Origin: Candidatus Rifleibacteriota bacterium
GTDB lineage: Bacteria; UBP17; UBA6191; JACPRK01
Direction of reading: 5' to 3'
DNA: 7,403 bases
Assembly: GCA_016213865.1 (NCBI GenBank)
Contig: JACQZL010000024.1
Span: forward strand, 1 to 7,403
This document shows positions 1 to 5,814 of the stretch, in pieces. The notes under the pieces are model-generated. The model was not told the origin of the DNA. It was given only the letters and a program-made list of their open reading frames with translations, and did not search any database. The position numbers and the translations under genes are program-made. Every line of letters begins with the position of its first letter. Within the stretch, counting starts at the first letter, position 1.

Positions 1-744
1 CGAGCAGCGCGCCAACCGCTTGCCAAGGCTCGAGGCCAGCTCGCGACCGACCGAGGAACTGCCGGTGAAGCTGACGAGTCGCACCTTCGGGTGGTTGACG
101 ATGGCGTTGCCGACGCTTCCGCCGCCCCCGTGCACCAAGTTGACGACGCCCTTGGGAACGCCGGCCGCCTCGAAGACCTCCACCAGCTTGACCGCCGTCG
201 CCGGCGTGTCGCTGGCCGGCTTGAAGACCAGCGTGTTGCCGCAAACCAGGGCCGGAAAGGACTTCCAGGTGGGTATCGCCATCGGGAAGTTCCATGGCGT
301 GATGAGACCGCAGACGCCGACCGGCCGCCGGATCGACATCGCAAACTTGTTGTCCAGTTCGGACGGCACGGTGTCGCCGAACAGGCGGCGGCCCTCGCCC
401 GCGTAGTAGTAGGCGCAGTCGATGCCTTCCTGGACGTCTCCCCGGGTCTCCTTGAGGATCTTGCCCATCTCCCGGGTCATCAGCCGGGCGATCTCGTCCT
501 TGCGAGCCGTCAGGAGGTCTCCGACCTTTTTGAGGATCTCGCCGCGCCGCGGGGCCGGAACCCGCGCCCAGCCGGGCTGCGCTGCTTCGGCGGCGGCGAC
601 CGCCGCTTCGACCTCGGTGGGGCCTGACTTGGGAAAGACACCGACCTTGTCGGACGTGTCCGCGGGATTGATGTTGTCGAAGGTGCCCAGAGAGCCCTTC
701 GCGATCCACTCACCGTTGATGTAGTTCTTGTAGACGTCCGGCAT
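1..744 (-). CDS. Aldehyde dehydrogenase family protein, N-terminal half (C-terminus beyond window)
   Basis: This gene encodes an NAD(P)-dependent aldehyde dehydrogenase, which oxidises an aldehyde to a carboxylic acid in the cytoplasm. The 248 codons present form the Rossmann cofactor-binding half of a family usually close to 490 residues. Visible motifs are the N-terminal YINGEW strand (residues 8-13), TPWNF at 149-153 with oxyanion-hole Asn152, VFKPA at 173-177 with the cofactor-contacting Lys175, and FTGS at 226-229. The catalytic Cys and Glu would lie past the left edge. The pattern NPADTSD...VPAPRRGEIL...AGEGRRLFGDTVPSEL resembles the uncharacterised subgroup typified by the Kuenenia AldH, from memory and unsearched, so the substrate is unknown. 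The ATG at 742-744 is preceded by GGGAGGAGG about 6 nt upstream, which fixes the start. The gene is probably monocistronic with its own promoter. Residues 243-248 (RLARCS) look slightly unusual just before the expected LELGGK stretch. Confidence 0.93.
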   Translation of the reverse strand, partial: MPDVYKNYINGEWIAKGSLGTFDNINPADTSDKVGVFPKSGPTEVEAAVAAAEAAQPGWARVPAPRRGEILKKVGDLLTARKDEIARLMTREMGKILKETRGDVQEGIDCAYYYAGEGRRLFGDTVPSELDNKFAMSIRRPVGVCGLITPWNFPMAIPTWKSFPALVCGNTLVFKPASDTPATAVKLVEVFEAAGVPKGVVNLVHGGGGSVGNAIVNHPKVRLVSFTGSSSVGRELASSLGKRLARCS

Positions 745-763
745 CGCGAGCCTCCTCCCTGCC

Positions 764-788
764 TTCCAGGGCCGGCGGGCTCCTGGAA
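764..788 (-). promoter_or_regulatory. Inverted repeat in the aldehyde dehydrogenase leader
   Basis: TTCCAGG (764-770) and CCTGGAA (782-788) are perfect 7-bp inverted arms around an 11-nt centre. On the minus-strand transcript the inner GCC/GGC can extend the stem past one bulged A. It lies between the predicted transcription start and the Shine-Dalgarno at about 750-758. It could be a repressor operator or a leader hairpin affecting translation. There is no T-tract, so a terminator is unlikely. Confidence 0.4.
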
Positions 789-803
789 TGAATGTGAAGG
801 GGC

Positions 804-833
804 ATCATAACACCGGAGGCAGCGGCGAGTCAA
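804..833 (-). promoter_or_regulatory. Sigma-70-like promoter for the aldehyde dehydrogenase gene
   Basis: Read on the minus strand, TTGACT (828-833) is followed after 18 bp by TATGAT (804-809). Each hexamer matches the sigma-70 consensus at five of six positions, which is notable in such GC-rich DNA. Transcription would start near 797, giving a leader of about 50 nt before the ATG at 744. It lies in the 129-bp gap after the methyltransferase stop, so the dehydrogenase can be transcribed separately from that gene. Confidence 0.6.
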
Positions 834-873
834 CGCGCCCGGGCCACGAAATCCGGCTCGGGAAAAGGCATTC

Positions 874-2052
874 TCAGCCCTCGACCTTCTGGGTCACGGC
901 GCACTTGAGGTAGCGGGTCTCGGGCATGGCCAGGACCGCCGGATGGTCCCGCGACTGCCCGCGCCACTCGAGCAACCGCAGCCAATGCCCGTCGGCGGAT
1001 GCCGCCCGCACCAGGGCCCTGCCGAACTCCTCGGCACCGGTGTGGTAGGAGCACGAGGAGGCGAGCAGGTACCCGCCCGGAACCAGCACTGCCAGAGCTT
1101 TTCGAGCCAGTCTCTCGTAGGCGGCCAGTGCCGCCGCGGCGTCCTTCTTGGAGCGCGCGTAGGGCGGAGGATCGAGAAAGACGACGTCGAACGTCCGGCG
1201 CTCCCTTCCGGCCTCCTCGAGGAAGGCCAGAGCGTCAGCCTCGAGGAACGAGATCCGGCCGGCTAGGCCGTTCGACGCCGCGTTCGCGCGCGCCAGCTCG
1301 AGCGCCGGTCCGCTCGAGTCGATCGCCGTGACCGACCCGGCCCCTGCCCGGGCCGCCGCCAGCGACCACGCGCCGGTGTAGCAGAAGAGGTCCAGGACCC
1401 GCTTGCCTGCCGACAAGGCCGCGCCCGCCGCCCAGTTCTGCCGCTGGTCGAAGTAGAAACCCGTCTTGTGCCCGGTCAGCGGGTCGACCCGGAAGGTCAG
1501 CCCCTCGCAGCGGACCTCGAGCGGGCCGTTCACCTGCCCCTTGGCCGTCCTCGTGTACGCTTCGAGGCCTTCGAGCGCGCGCGCCTGCGAGTCGTTGCGC
1601 AGAACAACCGCGCGCGGGGAGAGGACGACCTCCAGCGCCTCGAGGAACTCGGACAGCAGCCGCTCGGCCCCGGCCGTCGTCGCCTGGACGACCAGGCAAT
1701 CCCCGTAGCGATCGGCCACGAACCCCGGCAGAAAATCGCCCTCCGAGTTGATCAGCCTGTAAGCCGTCTCGCCCGGGAACCAGACCCCGCGCTGGTCCAG
1801 GGCGGCCCGGAGGCGTCTGGCGAGGAAGGCGGCGTCGACCGGCTCGTCCTTGCTCGTGAAAACGCGGCACGCGATCAGGGAGGCCCGGTTGTACGTCCCC
1901 ACGCCGAGGAATCGGCCTGAGGCGCTACGGATCCGGGCGAGGGCCCCAGGCTCGTAGGGCCCAGTGGCCTCCGCGAGCTCGTTGGAAAAGACCCAGAGAT
2001 GGCCGGCCAGCAGCCGGCGTTCTTCGGACTTCTTGAGGTTGAGCGTGAGCAT
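874..2052 (-). CDS. RlmI-like class I SAM-dependent rRNA methyltransferase (PUA + Rossmann)
   Basis: This is probably a 23S rRNA m5C methyltransferase of the RlmI/YccW type, acting on nascent rRNA in the cytoplasm. Numbering from the chosen start gives 392 residues, close to E. coli RlmI (about 396). The PUA RNA-binding domain opens with GHLWVFSNE (17-25). A linker domain carries NSEGDFLPGFVADRYGD (102-118), then GHKTGFYFDQR (194-204). SAM motif I is DLFCYTGAWSL (221-231), motif IV is FLDPPPY (292-298), and a conserved SSCS stretch (332-335) follows. The frame stays open to an ATG at 2149-2151, but the extra 33 residues (Trp-rich, no domain match) precede the usual family start, and that ATG has GGGAG only 1 nt away. 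I therefore chose the ATG at 2050-2052, although its ribosome binding site is poor; a GTG at 2107-2109 is a third option. The target base is inferred from family membership. No clear minus-strand promoter is visible. Confidence 0.9.
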   Translation of the reverse strand: MLTLNLKKSEERRLLAGHLWVFSNELAEATGPYEPGALARIRSASGRFLGVGTYNRASLIACRVFTSKDEPVDAAFLARRLRAALDQRGVWFPGETAYRLINSEGDFLPGFVADRYGDCLVVQATTAGAERLLSEFLEALEVVLSPRAVVLRNDSQARALEGLEAYTRTAKGQVNGPLEVRCEGLTFRVDPLTGHKTGFYFDQRQNWAAGAALSAGKRVLDLFCYTGAWSLAAARAGAGSVTAIDSSGPALELARANAASNGLAGRISFLEADALAFLEEAGRERRTFDVVFLDPPPYARSKKDAAAALAAYERLARKALAVLVPGGYLLASSCSYHTGAEEFGRALVRAASADGHWLRLLEWRGQSRDHPAVLAMPETRYLKCAVTQKVEG

Positions 2053-2193
2053 GAGTTGCCGATCAGGATACTCCGCGGGTCTTCCGATTCGGACCTTCGA
2101 GCCAGCCACCCAGCCCGTGCTCTCCTGCCAGGCCCCCCACCAACGGGACATGCTCCCAGGCCTAGACAGAATGAGGCCAAAAGCCGATACCTA

Positions 2194-2202
2194 TGCTATA
2201 AT
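2194..2202 (+). promoter_or_regulatory. Extended -10 promoter for the WecG/TagA fusion gene
   Basis: TGCTATAAT carries a perfect TATAAT at 2197-2202 with the TGn extension at 2194-2195, in otherwise GC-rich DNA. No good -35 hexamer lies 16-18 bp upstream, which is typical of extended -10 promoters. Transcription would start near 2209, leaving about 56 nt of leader before the GTG at 2265. Confidence 0.55.
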
Positions 2203-2264
2203 CCGGCGTTTCTTCGCGGCCCCGGCGCCGCTGTTTCGTTCTGGGCTGTTTCCCCGCACCTCTC

Positions 2265-4061
2265 GTGCTCCATCCTCTGGCCATCTACGTCGTGACCCTG
2301 GTCATCTGCCTGGGATGGCTGGACGTGCAGTCGCGCTTCCTGACGCGCCTGGGCCTCGACGCGAATCGCTGGAGAGACCTTTCGGCCTACGGCGGCTACC
2401 TCTTCCTGCTGGTGCTCTTCTCGCCGCAGACGACTTCCCTGGCGGCGGGCCTCGTGGCCGCGTCAGCGATCCTCGCGCTCGGCGGCGGCCTGGCTTTCCG
2501 GCAGAATCTGGGCGAACGCGGTCTGCGCCTGGCCGAGGTGGCGGCCTACCTCTGCCTGATCCGGGCAGGCGTCGAGATCCACTTCATCCAGCGGCCCTCG
2601 GGGGGCTATCTCTTCCTGGACGGCTGGTCGGCGCTGGTGACGCTGCTCTGGTGCCTGGGGTTCGCGACCTTGCTCAGGGTTTCGAGGACCCTGCCGGGCC
2701 TCTGTCCCGCGGTGCTGGCGCTCCTCTCGACGATGCTCCTCGGAGCGCTGCTGATCCACCAGCGCGGGGTCTCGCCGGATTCGACGGCGCTGGCCCTGGT
2801 CCTCACCGCCTCGACGACGGCGCTCTGGCTCGACAGCCACCGCGACCGTCCCCGGCGGACGGACCCGCTGGCGCTCTCGCTCTGGGCGATGTCGCTGGCC
2901 GTCCTTCCGGTCGTCAGCGCGACGAAGCGGATCGCGCTCGTGTCGCTGGTGACCCCCGTGCTCGTGCTGCTCGCACCCATCATCTTCTTCACGTTCGTGA
3001 TGGCCACGAGCTACCTGGGCCCCCACTTCGCCAGCCGCAACGGCACGCGCTGGGCGTTCCGCTGGAACCTCAGCCTCGACCGCGCCGTGGATCTGGTCAT
3101 GCTCTTCTGCTTGATGGGGAACTCCCTCGTGCTGGTCCACCTCTTCACGGGCGACTGGCTCTGGGTCACGGGGCTGGCCGTGGTCTCGTCGGTGCTGTTC
3201 TGGCGGCTGGTCTCCTCGGTCCTTTTCCTCGAGAAGACAGACCGCAAGTCGCTCGGCCCGGGCGAGTCGATCGACGTCCTCGGGATTCGTTTCACCGTGC
3301 AGTCTTTCGAGCACGTGATCGAGCGAATCGAGAAGATGATCGGCGACGGCCGGTCGCACTACATCATCACCCCGGACGCGCTGTCCATATTGCGGACAGT
3401 CCATGACAAGGACTACCGCCGCGTGGTTCGCCGGGCCGACATGTGCGTTCCGGACGGGGCGGGCGTCGTGTGGGCTGCCGACGTGCTCTACGACAGCCCG
3501 CTTCTGGAGCGGGTCCCTGGGGTCGACCTGGTCGATCGCCTGGCGGCCCTGGCCGAGAGGCGCAACTGGGGTCTCTACCTGCTGGGAGCACGACCGGAGG
3601 TCCTGCCCGAGGCGGTGACGACGTTGCGCCAGCGCCACCCAGCCCTTCGCATCGTCGGCTCGCGGCACGGCTACTTCACGGCCGATGAAGAGCCGGCCAT
3701 TCGGGACGAGATCAACCGGCTGCGACCGGACATCGTCCTCGTCGCGATGGGCGTCCCCAAGCAGGAGTTCTGGATCGCCGAGAATGTGCGGGCGATGCAG
3801 TGCTCGCTGATGATGGGAGTCGGCGGGACTTTCGACGTGCTGGCGGGAACAGCAGTGCGGGCGCCCGTGTGGCTGCGGTCGATCGGCCTGGAGTGGCTGT
3901 ATCGCGTGGCTCGCGAGCCGCACCGTCTGACCCGCATCCTCTCGCTTCCGGTCTTCGTCAAAGAGGTGCTCCGTGCCAAACTGCTACGTCGTAGCACCTT
4001 TCCGGGCGGCCAGGTCTTGCTGGCCGCGCACCCAGGGGAAGCCGGACTCTCCAGCGGCTGA
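2265..4061 (+). CDS. Polytopic membrane protein: degenerate WecA/TagO-like domain fused to WecG/TagA/CpsF (GT26) glycosyltransferase
   Basis: Residues about 336-570 form a GT26 glycosyltransferase, the family that adds a sugar from a UDP donor to polyprenyl-diphosphate-GlcNAc on the inner face of the membrane (second step of enterobacterial common antigen, wall teichoic acid and some exopolysaccharides). Visible motifs are YIITPD (366-371), ADMCVPDGAGVVWA (391-404, presumed catalytic Asp397), RVPGVDL (416-422), GVPKQEFWIAEN (496-507), VGGTFDVLAG (519-528), and the basic tail LEWLYRVAREPHRL (542-555). Residues 1-335 contain about ten hydrophobic segments. They follow the plan of polyprenyl-phosphate sugar-1-phosphate transferases (RLGLDANRW, AYGGYLFL, GGYLFLDGWSALVTLLW), but the Asp and His signatures are gone (see findings). 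The GTG at 2265 is the only usual start after the upstream in-frame stop at 2199, and it lacks a clear Shine-Dalgarno. The likely role is cell-surface polysaccharide synthesis with a built-in membrane anchor. The GT26 assignment is firm; donor and product are unknown. Confidence 0.92.
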   Translation: MLHPLAIYVVTLVICLGWLDVQSRFLTRLGLDANRWRDLSAYGGYLFLLVLFSPQTTSLAAGLVAASAILALGGGLAFRQNLGERGLRLAEVAAYLCLIRAGVEIHFIQRPSGGYLFLDGWSALVTLLWCLGFATLLRVSRTLPGLCPAVLALLSTMLLGALLIHQRGVSPDSTALALVLTASTTALWLDSHRDRPRRTDPLALSLWAMSLAVLPVVSATKRIALVSLVTPVLVLLAPIIFFTFVMATSYLGPHFASRNGTRWAFRWNLSLDRAVDLVMLFCLMGNSLVLVHLFTGDWLWVTGLAVVSSVLFWRLVSSVLFLEKTDRKSLGPGESIDVLGIRFTVQSFEHVIERIEKMIGDGRSHYIITPDALSILRTVHDKDYRRVVRRADMCVPDGAGVVWAADVLYDSPLLERVPGVDLVDRLAALAERRNWGLYLLGARPEVLPEAVTTLRQRHPALRIVGSRHGYFTADEEPAIRDEINRLRPDIVLVAMGVPKQEFWIAENVRAMQCSLMMGVGGTFDVLAGTAVRAPVWLRSIGLEWLYRVAREPHRLTRILSLPVFVKEVLRAKLLRRSTFPGGQVLLAAHPGEAGLSSG

Positions 4062-4166
4062 GAGCGAAGACGATGAGCCTGGCGCTGGCGCAGGTGGCAG
4101 CCCCGGAGCTTGACAGAAAGGCCGCTGCACTCGCAGGTTATGGCATACGGCTTGCTGGACCACGGC

Positions 4167-4195
4167 TTGACGATCCGCGCGTCCGCAACTAAGCT
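4167..4195 (+). promoter_or_regulatory. Candidate promoter for the Cys-repeat gene
   Basis: TTGACG (4167-4172) matches the -35 consensus at five positions and is followed after 17 bp by TAAGCT (4190-4195), a weak -10 matching at three positions. A start near 4202 would give a leader of about 77 nt. This is a weak call; transcription could instead come from the upstream glycosyltransferase gene. Confidence 0.25.
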
Positions 4196-4259
4196 CATGG
4201 ATAGGCCAGGAAAGTGTCAAGGTCGAAAAAAGCGACGACGATTGGCACCAGGCCCCCGG

Positions 4260-4277
4260 GGGGCTCGGAGGAGCCCC
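4260..4277 (+). promoter_or_regulatory. Perfect GC hairpin holding the Shine-Dalgarno of the Cys-repeat gene
   Basis: GGGGCTC (4260-4266) and GAGCCCC (4271-4277) form a perfect 7-bp stem around the tetraloop GGAG (4267-4270), ending one base before the ATG at 4279. The Shine-Dalgarno GGAGGA (4267-4272) lies in the loop and first stem bases, 6 nt from the start. The preceding C-run (4253-4257) can pair with the G-run 4258-4263 instead, giving an alternative fold. Confidence 0.5.
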
Positions 4278-4278
4278 G

Positions 4279-4758
4279 ATGAACCACAAGTACACCCCGT
4301 TCTACGCCGAAGAGATCTTCATTGCCAACTGCTACGGCACTGAAGAGGAGATCCTCAGGTTCAACGACCTGATGGGCGATCCGGGCTGCAAGGACAACAC
4401 GGTCCAGCTCATCCTCCTGATCGAGAACATCAAGGAACGCCATCGCTTGACGATGGGCTGGGACTGTTGCTGGCGCTGCCAGCACTATCAGAGCTGCGAG
4501 ATCAACTGGCGCCGTGGCGAGATGGAGCTCTCGAAGCACTGCTGCCCGAATTGCCGCAACTACGCGGACTGCAGCAGGATAGCGATGGCCGAGAAGCTGG
4601 CGTTGAAGGCTCTGGAATCGGTCCGCGCCTCGAGTCCGGGCAACGGCAATGGGGGCGGTCTGTCGCGCCTCGAAGAGACTCGCCCCACCTGGCCCCCCCG
4701 CTGCAAGGGGATGCAGCACCCGTTGCTTGGTCTGCGCCTTCCGATGGCCCCCAAGTAG
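4279..4758 (+). CDS. Uncharacterised protein with two CC-x2-C-x5-C cysteine modules
   Basis: I do not recognise this 159-residue protein. It is soluble-looking, with no signal peptide or membrane segment. The N-terminal 60 residues are mixed and acidic with Cys18 and Cys37. The core carries two copies of one module: Cys63, Cys64, Cys67, Cys73 and Cys88, Cys89, Cys92, Cys98. Both read CC-x2-C-x5-C with an aromatic Tyr at the same place (Tyr70, Tyr95), and the copies are offset by exactly 25 residues. Eight cysteines in this order suggest zinc ribbons/knuckles or Fe-S ligation; metal identity cannot be inferred. Residues 117-159 are Gly/Pro/Arg-rich, low in complexity, and possibly disordered. 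The ATG is supported by GGAGGA 6 nt upstream. The gene faces the minus-strand miniprotein and hemerythrin genes convergently. A regulatory or metal-sensing role is possible but speculative. Confidence 0.75.
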   Translation: MNHKYTPFYAEEIFIANCYGTEEEILRFNDLMGDPGCKDNTVQLILLIENIKERHRLTMGWDCCWRCQHYQSCEINWRRGEMELSKHCCPNCRNYADCSRIAMAEKLALKALESVRASSPGNGNGGGLSRLEETRPTWPPRCKGMQHPLLGLRLPMAPK

Positions 4759-4856
4759 CCCGCGAGAGACCTGCTGCGGCGGTCGACGTCACTGCACCGG
4801 GCGCGCCGGGTTCCTGCCCTCCTCCGAGCGAGCCCCCGGCTTCGCGGCGTCCGGCT

Positions 4857-4943
4857 TCAGATGGTTGCCAGCACCACGACGATGAGGATCGCGGCCAAGG
4901 CTACGCCCAGCAGGACGTTCAGATCATGGTAAAGCGTGTTCAC
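4857..4943 (-). CDS. 28-residue single-pass membrane miniprotein
   Basis: This short gene starts at GTG (4941-4943) and ends at TGA (4857-4859). AGGAG lies about 9 nt upstream, a normal Shine-Dalgarno placement. The product begins MNTLYHDLNVLL and continues as an uninterrupted hydrophobic helix (about residues 9-28, rich in Leu, Ala, Ile and Val), ending ATI. It has one His-Asp pair near the N-terminus and no C-terminal tail. That architecture fits small membrane proteins that bind and tune a larger partner, but no partner is identified. It lies 169 bp downstream of the hemerythrin gene on the same strand, beyond a strong hairpin, so co-transcription is uncertain. Upstream sequence in this frame has no convincing earlier start. 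It could be a chance reading frame, but the combination of ribosome binding site and clean transmembrane helix argues otherwise. Confidence 0.6.
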   Translation of the reverse strand: MNTLYHDLNVLLGVALAAILIVVVLATI

Positions 4944-5054
4944 GGCGGTCGTCTCCTGCGACTTCTTCCTCCAGGCGGTGCGACGGATCGCACCCTCACC
5001 AGATCTACGGCCGTCGAGCAGACATGACCAACCGACGGCCGGTGGCGGCGGAAG

Positions 5055-5078
5055 GGGGGCCCGGCGTCCCGGGCCCCC
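5055..5078 (-). terminator. 10-bp perfect GC hairpin downstream of the hemerythrin gene
   Basis: GGGGGCCCGG (5055-5064) and CCGGGCCCCC (5069-5078) form a perfect 10-bp stem with a 4-nt loop, starting 34 nt after the hemerythrin stop. On the minus-strand transcript it is followed only by CTTCC, so it lacks a proper U-tract. It is best read as a terminator-like or 3'-end stabilising hairpin. Confidence 0.45.
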
Positions 5079-5112
5079 GGAGAAGACCGCCCGATCGCTC
5101 TGGCTGGGCGAC

Positions 5113-5739
5113 TCAGCCTCGCGCCGGGTGGGTGGAGGGCGCCTCGCCGCAGCAGAATCCGCACGGAGAGGGCGCCTGCGCCTCCGGCCCGGCATTCTGC
5201 CCGTACCGTTCGTCCAGCTCGCCGGCCAGCGCCACGAGTTGCCGCCGCTCGTTCTCCTTCTGCTCCTCGAATGCCTCGAACGCCGCCATGACGCGCTGCA
5301 TGACCTCAGGGGGGAGGTGGGTCTCGGCCATCGGGTAGAGGATGTTGTCCTCCTTGTAGATGTGCTGCTGCAGCAGACTGACGTAGGCCCGGGCCGCGGA
5401 GGTGATACGGGCGGGGTTGCCAGTCGCTCCGGAGGCAATTTGCGCGGCCTCTTCAGCCAGGATGGCCACCTGCCGGCGCCCCTCGTCGTGCTCGGCGAGC
5501 ATCACGCCGATGGGGCCCATCTCCTTGGGAAAGCCGCAGGCCACCATCTCGGCGAAGAGGATCTCCTCTTCCTTGCCGTGGTGGTAGGCGTCGGCGAACT
5601 GACGGATGAACTGGACGAACCTGGACAGGTCGGCGGGAGCAGCCGCGGGCGTGCCGACTTGCTCGGCGTAGGCCCACAGGGCCGTGAGGGTCCTTTCGAT
5701 CAAGCGATGTTCGTTCATCAGGATCTGGATGGGGTCCAC
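5113..5739 (-). CDS. Hemerythrin HHE domain protein with Cys-rich C-terminal tail
   Basis: This 208-residue protein is a four-helix hemerythrin-like domain expected to hold a non-heme diiron centre and bind O2, NO or another small ligand in the cytoplasm. Candidate ligands appear in order: His11 (NEHRLIE), His54 with Glu58 (HHGKEEE), His84 (AEHDEG), and His126 with Glu130/Asp131 (HIYKEDNILYP). The stretch MEP-like KEMGPIGVMLAEHDEGR (72-88) is typical of bacterial HHE proteins. Helical, charged residues 144-180 (EEQKENERRQ) may form an extra coiled helix. The tail (about 182-208) ends with Cys193-x2-Cys196-Cys197, not part of the usual domain. The start is GTG at 5737-5739 with GGAGG 7 nt upstream. 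It is transcribed divergently from ftsH, with a perfect palindrome upstream. Likely roles are oxygen/nitrosative stress sensing or iron-sulfur repair; the specific role is inference. Confidence 0.9.
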   Translation of the reverse strand: MDPIQILMNEHRLIERTLTALWAYAEQVGTPAAAPADLSRFVQFIRQFADAYHHGKEEEILFAEMVACGFPKEMGPIGVMLAEHDEGRRQVAILAEEAAQIASGATGNPARITSAARAYVSLLQQHIYKEDNILYPMAETHLPPEVMQRVMAAFEAFEEQKENERRQLVALAGELDERYGQNAGPEAQAPSPCGFCCGEAPSTHPARG

Positions 5740-5778
5740 TGCTCAGCCTCCGTTCGGGCGGGTGATGGGTTCTCCCCG

Positions 5779-5808
5779 ACTCTACCGCCAGCGCCCTCGA
5801 GTCCGCAA
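5779..5808 (-). promoter_or_regulatory. Weak candidate promoter for the hemerythrin gene
   Basis: On the minus strand TTGCGG (5803-5808) is followed after 18 bp by TAGAGT (5779-5784), matching consensus at three and four positions. Transcription would start near 5772, about 33 nt before the GTG. The palindrome at 5815-5832 would be centred near -51. An alternative -10, TGTAAT, lies inside the palindrome itself. Confidence 0.2.
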
Positions 5809-5814
5809 GTTCTT

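Larger units (their letters stand above)
4062..4278 (+). other. Intergenic leader region before the Cys-repeat gene
   Basis: These 217 bp contain no supported gene. No terminator with a T-tract follows the glycosyltransferase stop, so read-through into the next gene is possible. An 8-bp direct repeat, ACGGCTTG, occurs at 4147-4154 and 4162-4169; the second copy overlaps a candidate -35 box. The 3' end carries the ribosome-binding-site hairpin. Confidence 0.4.

Noticed and set aside
1964..3406. 480-codon plus-strand open frame
   Set aside because: It is an out-of-frame shadow of the glycosyltransferase gene and the antisense of the methyltransferase start; Arg/Pro/Gly-rich with no motif.
2463..3923. 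486-codon minus-strand open frame
   Set aside because: It is antisense to the glycosyltransferase fusion gene; its translation is His/Arg/Glu-rich low-complexity sequence with no domain, typical of the shadow of a high-GC gene.
4110..4143. TTGACA followed by TTATGG as a promoter
   Set aside because: The -35 is perfect, but the spacer is 22 bp, too long for a sigma-70 promoter.
4759..4856. Terminator between the convergent Cys-repeat and miniprotein genes
   Set aside because: GC-rich partial repeats are present, but I found no stem with a T-tract on either strand.
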